The notes under the pieces were generated by a model. The model was not told where the DNA came from. It saw only the letters and a list, made by a program, of their open reading frames with translations, and ran no database searches. A stretch of 39,421 nucleotides of DNA, from the NCBI GenBank assembly GCA_024224435.1, contig JAAENL010000275.1, forward strand, positions 1-39,421. The letters are read 5' to 3'. Origin of the DNA: Halieaceae bacterium (lineage in GTDB: Bacteria > Pseudomonadota > Gammaproteobacteria > Pseudomonadales > Halieaceae). Position numbers and translations under genes: made by a program. How positions within the stretch are numbered: the stretch's first letter is position 1; every line of letters begins with the position of its first letter. Positions 15,500 to 26,991 of this stretch are shown in pieces.

Positions 15500-17395
15500 A
15501 TGCCCCTGCTTTCCCTCGATCAAGCCTGTCTCCAGTACGGCACACATGTTCTTCTGGACAAGGTGGAGTTCAACCTGAACCCGGGCGACCGTATTGGACT
15601 GCTGGGGCGCAATGGTGCGGGCAAGAGCACCTTAATGAAGGTGATCAGGGGCGATATTGTTCTGGAGAGCGGTAAACGCTGGGTACGCGACGGGACCCGC
15701 ATCAGCTACCTTGACCAGTCACTGCCTGGCGCTGATGAGCAGGACGTTTACGACGTCGTCGCCGGAGGTTTGGCGGACGTGGGTGAACTGCTAAAGCGCT
15801 ATCATCACAGCATTCTTGAGGGCGATATGGATACCATGGCCTCTGTGCAGACTGAGTTGGAGGCGAAGGACGGCTGGCGGTTGGCGCAGAAAGTTGAAAC
15901 CGTGATTTCTCAATTGCAGCTGCCAGCGAATGCCAGTATGTCCACCCTGTCCGGCGGCTGGCGACGGCGCGTGGCTCTGGGTGCCGCGCTGGTCAGTGAG
16001 CCGGATATCTTATTGCTGGACGAACCAACCAACCACCTTGATATTCCCGCGATCGAATGGCTGGAGAACCAATTGCAGGCCTATGCGGGCGCGATCATAT
16101 TTATTACTCACGATCGGTCGTTTTTGCAAAGCCTGGCGCGAACCATCGCCGAGCTTGACCGCGGACATCTGAGCGCCTGGGAGGGTACATACCAGGACTT
16201 TCTGCGCTTTCGCGATCAGCAGTTAGCCGCCGAGGAGCGCGAGAACGCACTGTTTGATAAGCGTCTGGCAGAAGAAGAAAAGTGGATTCGTCAGGGAATC
16301 AAGGCCAGACGAACTCGCAATGAAGGCCGCGTTCGCGCCTTGAAAGCCATGCGGGTGGAGCGTGCATCCCGGCGTGAGCGGACAGGTAATGCCAGCTTCA
16401 ACATGGAGTCTGCGGAGCGATCCGGTAAACGGGTCGCGGAGTTGGAAAATGTTTCACATGCCTACGAGGGCGAAACAGTCCTGAAACCCTTCTCGACGCT
16501 GGTCAGTCAGGGCGATCGTATTGGTATCGTTGGCGCCAACGGGTCGGGTAAATCAACCCTGATAAAAATTCTGGTCGGTGAGCTCAGTCCGACAGAGGGC
16601 CAGGTCACATTGGGGACACGTTTAGAGGTGGCCTATTTCGATCAGCTGCGAGCGCACCTCGACCCGGAGAAAAACCTGATCGACAATGTTTGTGGTGGTC
16701 AGGACTTTATTGAGTTGGATGGCAAGCGCCGGCACGCTATTAGTTACCTTGGAGATTTTCTTTTTTCACCGGAACGGGTGCGCACTCCGGTAAAGGCGCT
16801 CTCCGGCGGTGAGCAAAGCCGCGCCATCCTTGCCAAACTTTTCAGTAAGCCCGCAAACCTGTTAGTGCTGGATGAGCCGACTAACGACCTGGACGTAGAA
16901 ACTCTGGAGTTGCTGGAAGAAATCCTGTTGAGTTTCGAGGGTACCGTACTGCTTGTCAGTCACGACCGTGAGTTCATGGATAATGTGGTAACCAGCATTC
17001 TGGTGCTGGATGGGGTTGGGGGTGTTGAGGAATGGGTGGGTGGTTATAGTCACTGGGTAGAGCATGGCGGCCGACTGCAAAGCCTGGAGCAAAGCGGCGA
17101 GAAAATTACGACCCAACCGCCCCCGGCCGATAAAAAAAACACGCGTGAACAAAAGCAGGACGGCAGGAAGTTGACCTTCAGGGAAAAACGCGAGTTGGAT
17201 GATTTGCCGCAGGGGATTGAGGCCATGGAGTCACGCCAAGCAGAGCTGGAAGCGGAGATTGCTGCTCCTGCGTTTTACCAGCAGGGCCATGATATCAGCG
17301 AGGCCCGATTGCAGGATTTAGCGGATCTTGTGGCAGAACTGGAGGCGGCATACGCCCGCTGGGAAAGCTTATCGGATCGCGCTGGCGATGCCTGA
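15500..17395 (+). CDS. uup: ABC-F family ATPase Uup
   Basis: 631 residues from the ATG at 15500; an in-frame TTG 51 bases upstream adds residues not expected in the family. Two ABC ATPase domains: P-loop GRNGAGKST (36-44), signature LSGGW and LLLDEPTNHLD; then P-loop GANGSGKST (about 345-353), signature LSGGE and LVLDEPTNDLD. They are joined by the charged linker containing KWIRQGIKARRTRNEGR. The C-terminal coiled coil (about 565-631) is the DNA-binding extension that marks Uup among ABC-F proteins. It lacks membrane segments and is not a transporter. ABC-F proteins act on ribosomes; Uup also affects precise excision of transposons and ribosome assembly. Convergent with recG. Confidence 0.95.
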   Translation: MPLLSLDQACLQYGTHVLLDKVEFNLNPGDRIGLLGRNGAGKSTLMKVIRGDIVLESGKRWVRDGTRISYLDQSLPGADEQDVYDVVAGGLADVGELLKRYHHSILEGDMDTMASVQTELEAKDGWRLAQKVETVISQLQLPANASMSTLSGGWRRRVALGAALVSEPDILLLDEPTNHLDIPAIEWLENQLQAYAGAIIFITHDRSFLQSLARTIAELDRGHLSAWEGTYQDFLRFRDQQLAAEERENALFDKRLAEEEKWIRQGIKARRTRNEGRVRALKAMRVERASRRERTGNASFNMESAERSGKRVAELENVSHAYEGETVLKPFSTLVSQGDRIGIVGANGSGKSTLIKILVGELSPTEGQVTLGTRLEVAYFDQLRAHLDPEKNLIDNVCGGQDFIELDGKRRHAISYLGDFLFSPERVRTPVKALSGGEQSRAILAKLFSKPANLLVLDEPTNDLDVETLELLEEILLSFEGTVLLVSHDREFMDNVVTSILVLDGVGGVEEWVGGYSHWVEHGGRLQSLEQSGEKITTQPPPADKKNTREQKQDGRKLTFREKRELDDLPQGIEAMESRQAELEAEIAAPAFYQQGHDISEARLQDLADLVAELEAAYARWESLSDRAGDA

Positions 17396-17438
17396 GCGGG
17401 CAAAACAATGGTGCGTTTCAAGGCCAGTTAGGCCGCGC

Positions 17439-19508
17439 TTATACTTTGGCGAAGTGCTGTCGACTGCCTGTCCAGCGTGTTATTAGTGGGTCCGCGAGCT
17501 CGGGTCGGGTTTGGCGGATAGCGTCCGAGATGGTTTGGACATCGTCCAGCAGATGGTTGTGGGCGGGCAGCTCGGCTATCCTGAATTCCATGAGACCAGT
17601 TTGTTTGGTGCCTAGCACTTCTCCGGGACCTCTCTGCTGCAGGTCTTTCTCCGCGATGTAAAAACCGTCTGTGCTCTCACGCAGTACCGATAAACGCTGA
17701 CGACTGTTTGTCGACAGAGGGGATTGATACAGCAATACGCAGTGACTGGCTTGCTCGCCTCGCCCTACTCTGCCGCGCAGTTGGTGCAACTGCGCGAGGC
17801 CGAGACGTTCCGGGTTCTCGATAACCATCAGGCTGGCGTTAGCAACATCGACACCCACTTCGATAACAGTCGTGGCCACCAGCAGCGAAATCTCTCCGTT
17901 CTTGAATGCGGACATGACCAGTTCTTTTTCTGCAGCCTTCAGCCGCCCGTGGACGAGGCCGATCCTCAGAGCCGGCAACGCCTCCTGGAGCTCTGTTGCT
18001 GTCGCTTCAGCCGCTTGTGCGTGCAGTGTGTCGTTTTCCTCGATCAGTGTGCACACCCAGTAGGCCTGACGACCGTCCGCACAAGCCGCCGCTACCCGGC
18101 TTACCACTTCTGCGCGCCGGCTGCTGTCGATCAGCGCCGTAGCCACCGGGGATCTGCCCGGAGGCAGTTCGTCGATAATGGAGCAATCAAGATCTGCGTA
18201 GGCGACCATCGACAGCGTTCGGGGTATCGGTGTGGCCGTCATGATGAGTTGATGGGGCTGCCCCTCTTCTGGAGAGGATTTTCGTGTCAGTGCAAGGCGC
18301 TGGTGTACGCCAAAGCGGTGCTGTTCGTCGACAACAACCAATCCAAGACGCGAAAATTCAACGTCATTCTGAAACAGGGCATGGGTACCGATCACCAGGC
18401 TCGCTTCTCCTGATACGATGCGCGCAAGAGCGCTGGTCCGCCGTGTGCCTTTGGAGCGACCGCTGAGCCATTCCATCGCTATACCCAAGGGCTCGAACCA
18501 TTGCTGGAAATTGTGCCGGTGCTGTTCTGCGAGGATTTCGGTAGGCGCCATCAGGGCAACCTGATAGCCGTTGGCGATGGCTTGTAATGCGGCGCCTGCG
18601 GCGACCAGAGTCTTGCCCGAACCCACATCACCCTGCACCAGCCGCATCATGGGTGACGGCTTGGCAAGATCTGCTGCAATCTCAGACAGTACCCGCCGTT
18701 GAGCGCCGGTTGGCGTGAAAGGCAGGGCACTCAAAAACGCGTCCAGCTGTTGGGGCTGTGAAGGCAGTGCCGGCGCGCCTTCCCTTTGTTGGTTTTCACG
18801 TAGTCTGCAGAGGGACAGGTTGTGAGCTACCAGTTCTTCGAGTGCCAGCCGCAGTTGTGCGGGATGGCGTCCCTCGCGCAGTTCTTCCAGCGGTGCGTCC
18901 GGTGGCGGCGCATGTAGGTAGTGCAGGGCCCGGGTCAGCTCGTAGGGGTAGCGCGCGTTAGGGGGCAGCAATTCGGAGACGTCCTCCCCTTCAAGCCTGG
19001 CCACGGCCTGGCCACACAGCTTGCGCCACTGGCTCTGCCCAATGCCAGAGGTGGTCGGGTATATCGGTGTCAGCGAAGTATCCACGGGTGTATCTTCGTC
19101 CAGAACTTGCCTGTATTCGGGATGATACATCTCGATGCCGCTGCTGCCCCTGCGCGCTTGACCGAAGCAACGCAGCCGCGTCCCGCAAGAGAGATTGTTC
19201 TTCTGCGCAGCTGAGAAATGAAAAAACCTCAAAGTCAGCGTGCCGCTTCCATCCTGCAAGCGCACAACAAGACTGCGACGCCTACCAAACACAACGTCTG
19301 CGGCGCGCACATCACCCTCAACAACAACATCATCACCTTCTCTGGCGGTGGCGATAGGTGTAATGCGGGTTCGATCCTGATATCGCAATGGCAAATGGAA
19401 AAGCAGATCCTGAATGCTCTTGACACCGTAGTCGGCCAGCTTGCCGGCGAGTGCCGGCCCCACACCGTGCAGCAGCTCAACTGATTGATTGGCGATGTGT
19501 TGTGTCAA
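17439..19508 (-). CDS. recG: ATP-dependent DNA helicase RecG
   Basis: 689 residues (E. coli 693). It reverses stalled replication forks and branch-migrates recombination intermediates. N-terminal wedge domain with ELLHGVGPALAGKLADYGV and LRYQDRT; helicase motifs VQGDVGSGKT, APTEILAEQH, DEQHRFG, TATPIPRTL, VHGRLK, TTVIEVGVDV and HQLRGRVGRG are all intact. The start is a TTG whose TTGA overlaps the stop of oxyR by 4 bases, which points to coupled translation and explains the weak ribosome binding site. The oxyR-recG order is shared with pseudomonads. Confidence 0.97.
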   Translation of the reverse strand: MTQHIANQSVELLHGVGPALAGKLADYGVKSIQDLLFHLPLRYQDRTRITPIATAREGDDVVVEGDVRAADVVFGRRRSLVVRLQDGSGTLTLRFFHFSAAQKNNLSCGTRLRCFGQARRGSSGIEMYHPEYRQVLDEDTPVDTSLTPIYPTTSGIGQSQWRKLCGQAVARLEGEDVSELLPPNARYPYELTRALHYLHAPPPDAPLEELREGRHPAQLRLALEELVAHNLSLCRLRENQQREGAPALPSQPQQLDAFLSALPFTPTGAQRRVLSEIAADLAKPSPMMRLVQGDVGSGKTLVAAGAALQAIANGYQVALMAPTEILAEQHRHNFQQWFEPLGIAMEWLSGRSKGTRRTSALARIVSGEASLVIGTHALFQNDVEFSRLGLVVVDEQHRFGVHQRLALTRKSSPEEGQPHQLIMTATPIPRTLSMVAYADLDCSIIDELPPGRSPVATALIDSSRRAEVVSRVAAACADGRQAYWVCTLIEENDTLHAQAAEATATELQEALPALRIGLVHGRLKAAEKELVMSAFKNGEISLLVATTVIEVGVDVANASLMVIENPERLGLAQLHQLRGRVGRGEQASHCVLLYQSPLSTNSRQRLSVLRESTDGFYIAEKDLQQRGPGEVLGTKQTGLMEFRIAELPAHNHLLDDVQTISDAIRQTRPELADPLITRWTGSRQHFAKV

Positions 19509-20416
19509 GATGGCGACCGGACTCGCAGGGCGTTGATCAAAAGATCAATCGCCTCCGGCCGTGGAAAACTGGCCCGCCACGCAAGCGCGATACTGCGTGA
19601 GGGTGGGGGGTCCAGGAAGGGGATCACAACCACGTTATTTTTGTCATAGCCTGATTCCAGGGCCGCTGACTTTGGCAAGACGGTAATACCCAAGCCGCTG
19701 GCCACCATGTGCTTTAACGTTTCCAGTGAGCTGCCCTCGACCGGCGCTTCGCCCCTGGCCGCCTGCTCTCTTACCGCGTCCGCCAGGCCCGGACAGGCCT
19801 CCAGTACCTGGTCTCGAAAACAGTGACCCTCACCCATGAGTAATACACGATGATCTGCCAGTGCAGAGGGAGCGATAGCGCGCTCGCCGGCGAGGAGATG
19901 TCCCCGGGGTAATACAACGACAAAGGGTTCGTCGAAGAGTGCGCGCGTTACAACGTCAACTTCCTCGAAAGGTAGTGCGACGAAGATGGCATCGAGGTCT
20001 CCCCCACTGAGTTTACTGCGTAAGATGTGCGTGTAACTTTCTTCGATGTATAAGGGCATCTGAGGCGCCGATTCCTGCATAGCGCTGACCATTCTGGGGA
20101 ACAGATAAGGCCCCACCGTGTAAATTGCGCCTACGGAGAGCACGCTGCCCGACGGGTCCTTGCCCAGTTCGGCCAGATCGTAAAGGCCTTGCACTGCGTC
20201 CAGGACCGAGCGCGCCTGCTCTACAATCCCGTCTCCCGTAGGAGTGGTGGCAACCTTGTGACGGGCCCGTTCAAACAGGCAGATCCCCAGGTCTGACTCC
20301 AGCTTCTTGATAGCAATACTCAAGGTTGGCTGGCTCACATTACATTGCTCTGCGGCCTTGCGAAAATGTCCTGTCTCTGCCAGCGCCACAAGATAGCGTA
20401 ATTCTGTTAATGTCAT
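19505..20416 (-). CDS. oxyR: Hydrogen peroxide-sensing LysR-type regulator OxyR
   Basis: 303 residues. N-terminal winged helix-turn-helix (about 1-60, FRKAAEQCNVSQPTLSIAIKKLE) and a C-terminal effector domain. The two redox cysteines fall exactly at C199 and C208 within GHCFRDQVLEAC, as in E. coli OxyR, which separates it from other LysR regulators. Oxidation forms a disulfide that turns on catalase, peroxidase and iron-protection genes. It is divergent from the epimerase-like gene and overlaps recG by 4 bases. Confidence 0.95.
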   Translation of the reverse strand: MTLTELRYLVALAETGHFRKAAEQCNVSQPTLSIAIKKLESDLGICLFERARHKVATTPTGDGIVEQARSVLDAVQGLYDLAELGKDPSGSVLSVGAIYTVGPYLFPRMVSAMQESAPQMPLYIEESYTHILRSKLSGGDLDAIFVALPFEEVDVVTRALFDEPFVVVLPRGHLLAGERAIAPSALADHRVLLMGEGHCFRDQVLEACPGLADAVREQAARGEAPVEGSSLETLKHMVASGLGITVLPKSAALESGYDKNNVVVIPFLDPPPSRSIALAWRASFPRPEAIDLLINALRVRSPS

Positions 20417-20490
20417 AAGCTTTAGCCGTGTCCCTGGCTGCGGGGAGCCTTGTTCGAAGGCCCCTAGTGTAACCAGTGAGAGACAATAAT

Positions 20491-21393
20491 ATGAAGAGCA
20501 GTTCTGTTCTAATTGTAGGCTGCGGAGATCTTGGCATTCGCGCCGGATGCCTGTTGGCGGACCAAGACTGGGTAGTCACAGGGATGCGGCGCAATGTCGC
20601 CAAGTTGCCAGTGCAGATCAACGCCCGGCCTGGGGACTATACCCTGCCCGGGAGCCTGGATTTTGCCGCGACACTTGCGCCGGACTTTGTGCTTGCCACA
20701 TTTAATCCCCCTGACCGTTCTACAGCGGGTTACGTCAAAGGGTTCCAGCAGTCCATGGCAAACCTCCTCTCTGGGCTGGGTGAGCATCGCCCGCAGTGTG
20801 TTCTGATGGCCAGCAGCACGCGGGTATTTGCTGAGTCCGAGGGAGGTTGGGTTGACGAGGAAAGTGCCTTGTCTCGAGACGACCCATGGGCCGAGGCAAT
20901 CATCGAGTCAGAGCGGCAATTGCTGGATTCGGGGCATCGCGCGTCGGTGGTGCGGTTTGCCGGCATCTACGGCATTCCGGGCGGCAGGCTGTTGTCACGG
21001 GTGCGCCGCGGGGAATTGTGCCCCCCTCGCCCGTTGAGCTACACCAACCGCATTCATCGCGAAGATTGTGCGGGGTTTCTTGCCCACCTGTTGCAGCAGT
21101 CAGAGCTCGGCGCTGAGCTGGAGCCTGTTTATATTGGTGTGGATGATCATCCCTCCCCTCGCTACGCAGTCGAATCCTGGTTGGCATCGCAAATGGGAGT
21201 GGCTGAGCTGGAGCGCGCGCTGCCCGATGCCGCCAGTGATCCTACACGACACAACCGTGCGGGGCACAAGCGGTGCCTGAATCGAAAACTGCGCGATAGT
21301 GGCTACCAGTTGATCTACCCGGACTACAAAGCAGGGTATGGCGCGTTGCTTGCGCTCCACGATCATCCAGGCAATGTGCCCGAAAGTACCTGA
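20491..21393 (+). CDS. NAD(P)-dependent epimerase/dehydratase-like protein (YeeZ type)
   Basis: 300 residues from the ATG at 20491, chosen because GAGAGA lies seven bases upstream; a GTG at 20476 is the alternative. Rossmann start VLIVGCGDLGIRAG (a GxGDLG variant of the extended short-chain dehydrogenase motif), then MASSTRVFAESEGGWVDE, RFAGIYGIPGGRLL and NRIHREDCAGFLAHLL, all typical of the YeeZ/YbjS-like group. The usual YxxxK catalytic tyrosine is not evident (the region reads WAEAIIESERQLL), common in this branch. The substrate is unknown. Convergent with ridA. Confidence 0.88.
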   Translation: MKSSSVLIVGCGDLGIRAGCLLADQDWVVTGMRRNVAKLPVQINARPGDYTLPGSLDFAATLAPDFVLATFNPPDRSTAGYVKGFQQSMANLLSGLGEHRPQCVLMASSTRVFAESEGGWVDEESALSRDDPWAEAIIESERQLLDSGHRASVVRFAGIYGIPGGRLLSRVRRGELCPPRPLSYTNRIHREDCAGFLAHLLQQSELGAELEPVYIGVDDHPSPRYAVESWLASQMGVAELERALPDAASDPTRHNRAGHKRCLNRKLRDSGYQLIYPDYKAGYGALLALHDHPGNVPEST

Positions 21394-21425
21394 TCTATCT
21401 CAACGCATGCCACGGCGTCATTGGC

Positions 21426-21809
21426 TTATAGGACGAGGATAGCCTCGATTTCGATTTGCGCTCCCTTGGGCAGTGCGGCTACCTGCACGCAGGCGCGGGC
21501 TGGAAAGGGCGGCGAAACAAATTTCGCCATGATTTCGTTCACGCTGGCGAAGTGGGAAAGGTCTACCAGCGAGATATTAATTTTGACCGCTTTGTCCAGA
21601 CTGCCACCAGCGGCCACGGCTATTGCGGCAAGGTTGTTAAAGGCTTGTGTGGTCTGGTCTTTGATATTATCACCGACCAACTCAGACGTGCCGGGTATGA
21701 GAGGAATCTGGCCGGATAGCCACACGGTGTCGCCTACCTTGACCGCCTGTGAATAGGGGCCTATCGCTTCCGGCGCGTCCGGCGTTGAAATGATTGCTCG
21801 GTTACTCAC
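21426..21809 (-). CDS. ridA: Reactive intermediate/imine deaminase RidA
   Basis: 127 residues, standard for RidA. It hydrolyses 2-aminoacrylate and related enamines released by pyridoxal enzymes, protecting them from damage. Family marks: PEAIGPYSQAVKVGDTVWLSGQ, the arginine in PPFPARACVQVAALPKGA that binds the carboxylate, and the closing IEIEAI. It lies 78 bp downstream of spoT on the same strand, an arrangement common in gammaproteobacteria. Confidence 0.96.
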   Translation of the reverse strand: MSNRAIISTPDAPEAIGPYSQAVKVGDTVWLSGQIPLIPGTSELVGDNIKDQTTQAFNNLAAIAVAAGGSLDKAVKINISLVDLSHFASVNEIMAKFVSPPFPARACVQVAALPKGAQIEIEAILVL

Positions 21810-21887
21810 AGCTTACCTCCGTGCTTGATGTTTTCTGACCAGCGGTTGGACAACGACGCGGAGCCTGTCCTGCCGCACGCGTAATCT

Positions 21888-24005
21888 TCAGTTTTTGACT
21901 CGCGTAACCTTGTGCACATGGGTGATAGTGCGGAGCCGCTTCATAATCTGAGCCAGGTGCACGCGGTCGGTCACCAGCATTTCGAGATTGACGTAGGTGA
22001 ACTGGTAGTCCTTCACGTCCGAGGCAATTTTCTCAATATTGACGCCCATACTATTAATGCGGGTTGCGATAACAGCAATCATCCCCCGCCGGTTTTCCAC
22101 CTCGATGCGCAGCTCGGCCAGGTATTCTCCCTCTATCTCTTTGTCCCAGCGCAAGGCGACCTGTCGCTCACTATGGTCGCGCATATCGTTAAGGTTATTG
22201 CACTGCGCCCGGTGAACCACCACGCCCTTCTCAAGGCTCAGGTAGCCCTCTATGGCGTCGCCAGGGATCGGGTGGCAGCAGCGTGCATAACTCACCACGA
22301 AGCCCTCTGTGCCGCGAATATCGACGGGTTGCGCGCCATCACCATCGGGCTTTGTCTGACCGTCGAACGTCTCGTGCAGCAGTTGTTGGGCGGTGAAGGT
22401 CGGCAGGCGATTGCCACGTGCAATGTCCAGCAGCAGGCTGTCGAGGTCGCTGTAGCCATTGTTGTCGAGAAAATCGGCGAGCTTTCCCTCCGGGAGATTG
22501 TCCAGATTAGTGTGAAAGCCGGCCAGGCCCTTTTCCAGCAAGCTGCGGCCTAACGCCATTGAATCATTACGGGTCTGATTTTTGAGAAAGTGGTGAATGT
22601 TGGAGCGCGCCTTTGCCGTAACGGCATAGTCGAGCCAGGACGGGTTGGGTCGAGCGCCCTCGGATGTCATTATTTCAATCGTCTGGCCACTTTGCAGTGG
22701 CTCTGATAGTGGCGCCAAGCGTCGGTTTATGCGGCAGGCCACGCAATGATTGCCCACATCGGTATGGACGGCATAGGCAAAGTCCACCGCGGTAGCACGT
22801 CGGGGAAGCTCGAGTATTCGCCCCTTGGGCGTAAACACGTAAATCTCATCGGGAAAGAGATCAATCTTGACGCTTTCTATAAACTCAAGGGAGTTGCCCG
22901 CTCGTTGCTGCATTTCCAACAGTCCCTGTACCCACTCCCGGGCGCGGGTGTGGCTGCCATTAGCGGACTGACTGTCGCTTTTGTAAAGCCAGTGTGCAGC
23001 GATGCCATTGTTTGCCATATCCTCCATTTCCTGCGTGCGGATTTGGACTTCGACGGGTACGCCGTGCATGCCCATCAGCACAGTGTGCAGCGACTGGTAG
23101 CCGTTCGCCTTGGGTATGGCGATATAGTCCTTGAACTCGCCCGGTACCGGTTTATACAGGCTGTGGATACAGCCTAGTACGCGATAGCAGGTATCCACAG
23201 AGTCAACAATGATCCGAAAGGCATAGATATCCATGATGTCGGAAAATGACTTTCGCTTTGAGCGCATTTTCTTGTAAATACTGTACAAGTGCTTTTCGCG
23301 TCCGAGCACCTCTACCTGGTGGCCCTCTTGCTGCAGTGTGGCTTTGATCTGGTCGCGGACCTTGTAAACCAGCTCCGTCCTGTTTCCTCGAGCCTGCGCC
23401 ATGGCAATTTCGATGCGCTTCGCGCGCATCGGATAAAGAACGCGAAAGCCAAGGTCTTCAAACTCCAGTCGTACACTGTTTATTCCCAGGCGCATGGCGA
23501 TGGGGGAATAGATATCCAGAGTCTCTCGAGCAATGCGGCGTGCCTTCCCCGAATCCAACACGCCCAGGGTGCGCATGTTGTGAAGCCTGTCTGCCAGCTT
23601 GACCAGAATCACGCGAATATCCCGCGCCATGGCCAGTGCCATTTTCTGGAAGTTCTCCGCCTGCTTCTCCTCCAGAGACTGGAACTCAATCTGGGTGAGT
23701 TTGCTGACGCCATCGACCAGGTCTGCCACGGTAGAGCCGAACTGCTCACCGATGGCGGTTTTTTCTATGCCTGTATCCTCGATAACATCGTGCAGCATCG
23801 CCGCCACAAGACTCTGGTGGTCCATGTGCATTTCAGCGAGTATGCCGGCCACGGCGAGGGGGTGGGTGACATAGGGCTCACCACTGCGCCGGCGTTGTCC
23901 GTAGTGAGCCTGTTCTGCGAAGTAGTAGGCGCGGTTTACGGTAGCTGTCTGCTCGGAATCGAGATAAGTACGAAGGGTGGTGTTGAGGGCATCAATGGTT
24001 TCCAT
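21888..24005 (-). CDS. spoT: Bifunctional (p)ppGpp synthase/hydrolase SpoT
   Basis: 705 residues (E. coli SpoT 702). Domains: HD hydrolase with H48, H72-D73 and E76-D77 (HDVIEDT) intact, so hydrolysis of (p)ppGpp is expected; synthetase domain (about 230-345) with SIYKKMRSKRKSF and MDIYAFRIIV; TGS domain (about 385-447, DEIYVFTPKGRILELPRRATAVDFAY seen in part); helical and zinc-finger-like region with SYARCCHPIPGD; C-terminal ACT domain. It controls the stringent response. It follows rpoZ by 50 bp, as in most relatives. Confidence 0.97.
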   Translation of the reverse strand: METIDALNTTLRTYLDSEQTATVNRAYYFAEQAHYGQRRRSGEPYVTHPLAVAGILAEMHMDHQSLVAAMLHDVIEDTGIEKTAIGEQFGSTVADLVDGVSKLTQIEFQSLEEKQAENFQKMALAMARDIRVILVKLADRLHNMRTLGVLDSGKARRIARETLDIYSPIAMRLGINSVRLEFEDLGFRVLYPMRAKRIEIAMAQARGNRTELVYKVRDQIKATLQQEGHQVEVLGREKHLYSIYKKMRSKRKSFSDIMDIYAFRIIVDSVDTCYRVLGCIHSLYKPVPGEFKDYIAIPKANGYQSLHTVLMGMHGVPVEVQIRTQEMEDMANNGIAAHWLYKSDSQSANGSHTRAREWVQGLLEMQQRAGNSLEFIESVKIDLFPDEIYVFTPKGRILELPRRATAVDFAYAVHTDVGNHCVACRINRRLAPLSEPLQSGQTIEIMTSEGARPNPSWLDYAVTAKARSNIHHFLKNQTRNDSMALGRSLLEKGLAGFHTNLDNLPEGKLADFLDNNGYSDLDSLLLDIARGNRLPTFTAQQLLHETFDGQTKPDGDGAQPVDIRGTEGFVVSYARCCHPIPGDAIEGYLSLEKGVVVHRAQCNNLNDMRDHSERQVALRWDKEIEGEYLAELRIEVENRRGMIAVIATRINSMGVNIEKIASDVKDYQFTYVNLEMLVTDRVHLAQIMKRLRTITHVHKVTRVKN

Positions 24006-24055
24006 AGTGGTCTATGACCCGGCCAGCGATGCCCACCCGGGTGGGCCCGGGGGCC

Positions 24056-24355
24056 TCAAGGAGTTTCAGGGCTCTCCGTGGCGGTTATCGCAGGCACTTC
24101 AACATCTATGCCTTCCATAACTTCTGCCAGCTCTTCTTCGGCTTCCATCTCCGATTCCCGGCTGAGGATTTCGTTGGTAATCAAACCCTCGGCGATCTCG
24201 CGCAGGGCGATCACAGTGGGTTTGTCTGATTCTTCCTGAACCAAGGGGTCCTTGCCGCCTGTGGCCATTTGTCGAGCGCGCTTGCTGGCCACCATTACCA
24301 GCTCGAAACGGTTTTCGACGTTTTCAAGGCAATCTTCTACAGTTACACGTGCCAT
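24056..24355 (-). CDS. rpoZ: RNA polymerase omega subunit
   Basis: 99 residues from [13 protein letters not shown] at 24355, with GAGGAAG about nine bases upstream; the open frame extends 23 codons higher but is not conserved-looking there. Omega helps assemble RNA polymerase and forms one of the ppGpp sites on it, which fits the linkage to spoT. Family segments: [16 protein letters not shown] and [15 protein letters not shown]. The C-terminal tail is acidic ([16 protein letters not shown]). Confidence 0.96.
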   Translation of the reverse strand: MARVTVEDCLENVENRFELVMVASKRARQMATGGKDPLVQEESDKPTVIALREIAEGLITNEILSRESEMEAEEELAEVMEGIDVEVPAITATESPETP

Positions 24356-24557
24356 TGCTCGGTACTTCCTCTGTGCGTGTGCCCTGGTACTGCAGCGGTA
24401 TTCATCCAAGAATGCCGCGGACACGGTTTACCTAAACCCGACGGTCAGAGTGCTAATCCAAGCAGTGACCGCCAGAATTTTCAAGGGGAACCGCCAATTA
24501 TACCGCGATTGACCCGGGGTGCGTCCAGTAGCAATACGGGTAGCCGTAAAAAGGGCG
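24356..24557 (-). promoter_or_regulatory. rpoZ-spoT upstream region with a perfect -10 TATAAT
   Basis: On the minus strand a consensus TATAAT lies at 24502-24497, about 140 bp before the rpoZ start, but no good -35 hexamer sits 16-18 bp upstream. It suggests a separate promoter for rpoZ-spoT in addition to read-through from gmk. The leader would be about 135 nt. Confidence 0.4.
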
Positions 24558-26088
<1,531 letters not shown>

Positions 26089-26256
26089 TGTGTACCGTGG
26101 CCCAAGATTGCGTTATAGGTGGTCGAGTGTAGCAGTTTGTTATAGGCCCTTACAGGCGAGTGAACGGGTCGCATTCTTGTCCTGCCGCTTTCGGAAATGA
26201 AACCAGCGTTCGCCTCGCGTATACTACGCCGGCGAATTATTTTCATGGAGCTTCAT

Positions 26257-26976
26257 ATGCAACGACCTAGTGGCCGCAGTGTTGATCAACTGCGTAAAGT
26301 GACAATTACCCGCCAGTTCACCCGCCATGCCGAAGGGTCTGTGCTTGTGTGCTTTGGCGATACCCAGGTGATCTGCACGGCCTCAGTGGAGAAAGGTGTG
26401 CCCGGTTTTATGCGCGGCGAAGGTAGAGGCTGGGTCACTGCCGAATACGGGATGTTGCCGCGATCCACGGGGAGCCGCATGGGGCGGGAGGCGAGCCGCG
26501 GTAAGCAAGGCGGGCGCACGGTGGAAATCCAGCGGCTGATCGGCCGATCACTCAGGGCGGCACTTGATCTGTCTCGCCTCGGAGAGAACACGATAACGGT
26601 TGATTGTGACGTAATTCAGGCTGACGGCGGCACCCGTACTGCGGCGATCACCGGGGCGTGTGTTGCGATAGCAGACGCGGTGACCTATATGCGCAGTAAG
26701 AAATTGATTTCAGACAACCCTCTGTCCCAGCTACTGGCGTCTGTGTCAGTTGGAATATATCAGGGTGAGGCGGTGCTCGATTTAGATTATCCGGAAGACT
26801 CTGCCGCAGACACTGACATGAATGTGATAATGGGGGAGTCTGGTGGGTTCGTCGAAGTGCAGGGTACGGCGGAAAGAGCGCCCTACAACAGGGAAGAATT
26901 AAACCGTATGCTGGATCTCGCGGAGGGCGGGATCAAACAGTTGATTGATATACAAAAGGCGGCGCTGGCCGAATGA
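26257..26976 (+). CDS. rph: Ribonuclease PH
   Basis: 239 residues from [13 protein letters not shown] at 26257, with TGGAG seven bases upstream (E. coli 238). A phosphate-dependent 3'-5' exoribonuclease that trims tRNA and rRNA 3' ends. Conserved: [55 protein letters not shown] (seen in part), [19 protein letters not shown] and [15 protein letters not shown]. The C-terminus looks intact, unlike the frameshifted copy in E. coli K-12. A TATACT at 26220-26225 may be the -10. Convergent with the Crc-like gene with a 15-bp gap. Confidence 0.96.
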   Translation: MQRPSGRSVDQLRKVTITRQFTRHAEGSVLVCFGDTQVICTASVEKGVPGFMRGEGRGWVTAEYGMLPRSTGSRMGREASRGKQGGRTVEIQRLIGRSLRAALDLSRLGENTITVDCDVIQADGGTRTAAITGACVAIADAVTYMRSKKLISDNPLSQLLASVSVGIYQGEAVLDLDYPEDSAADTDMNVIMGESGGFVEVQGTAERAPYNREELNRMLDLAEGGIKQLIDIQKAALAE

Positions 26977-26991
26977 GTTGCAGCGCCTCGC

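Noticed and set aside
17724-18413. 229-codon open frame on the plus strand opposite recG
   Set aside because: Antisense to intact helicase motifs of RecG, with no recognisable protein features.
23289-24017. 242-codon open frame on the plus strand opposite spoT
   Set aside because: It is antisense to the well conserved SpoT hydrolase domain and shows no family likeness; a by-product of codon bias on the coding strand.
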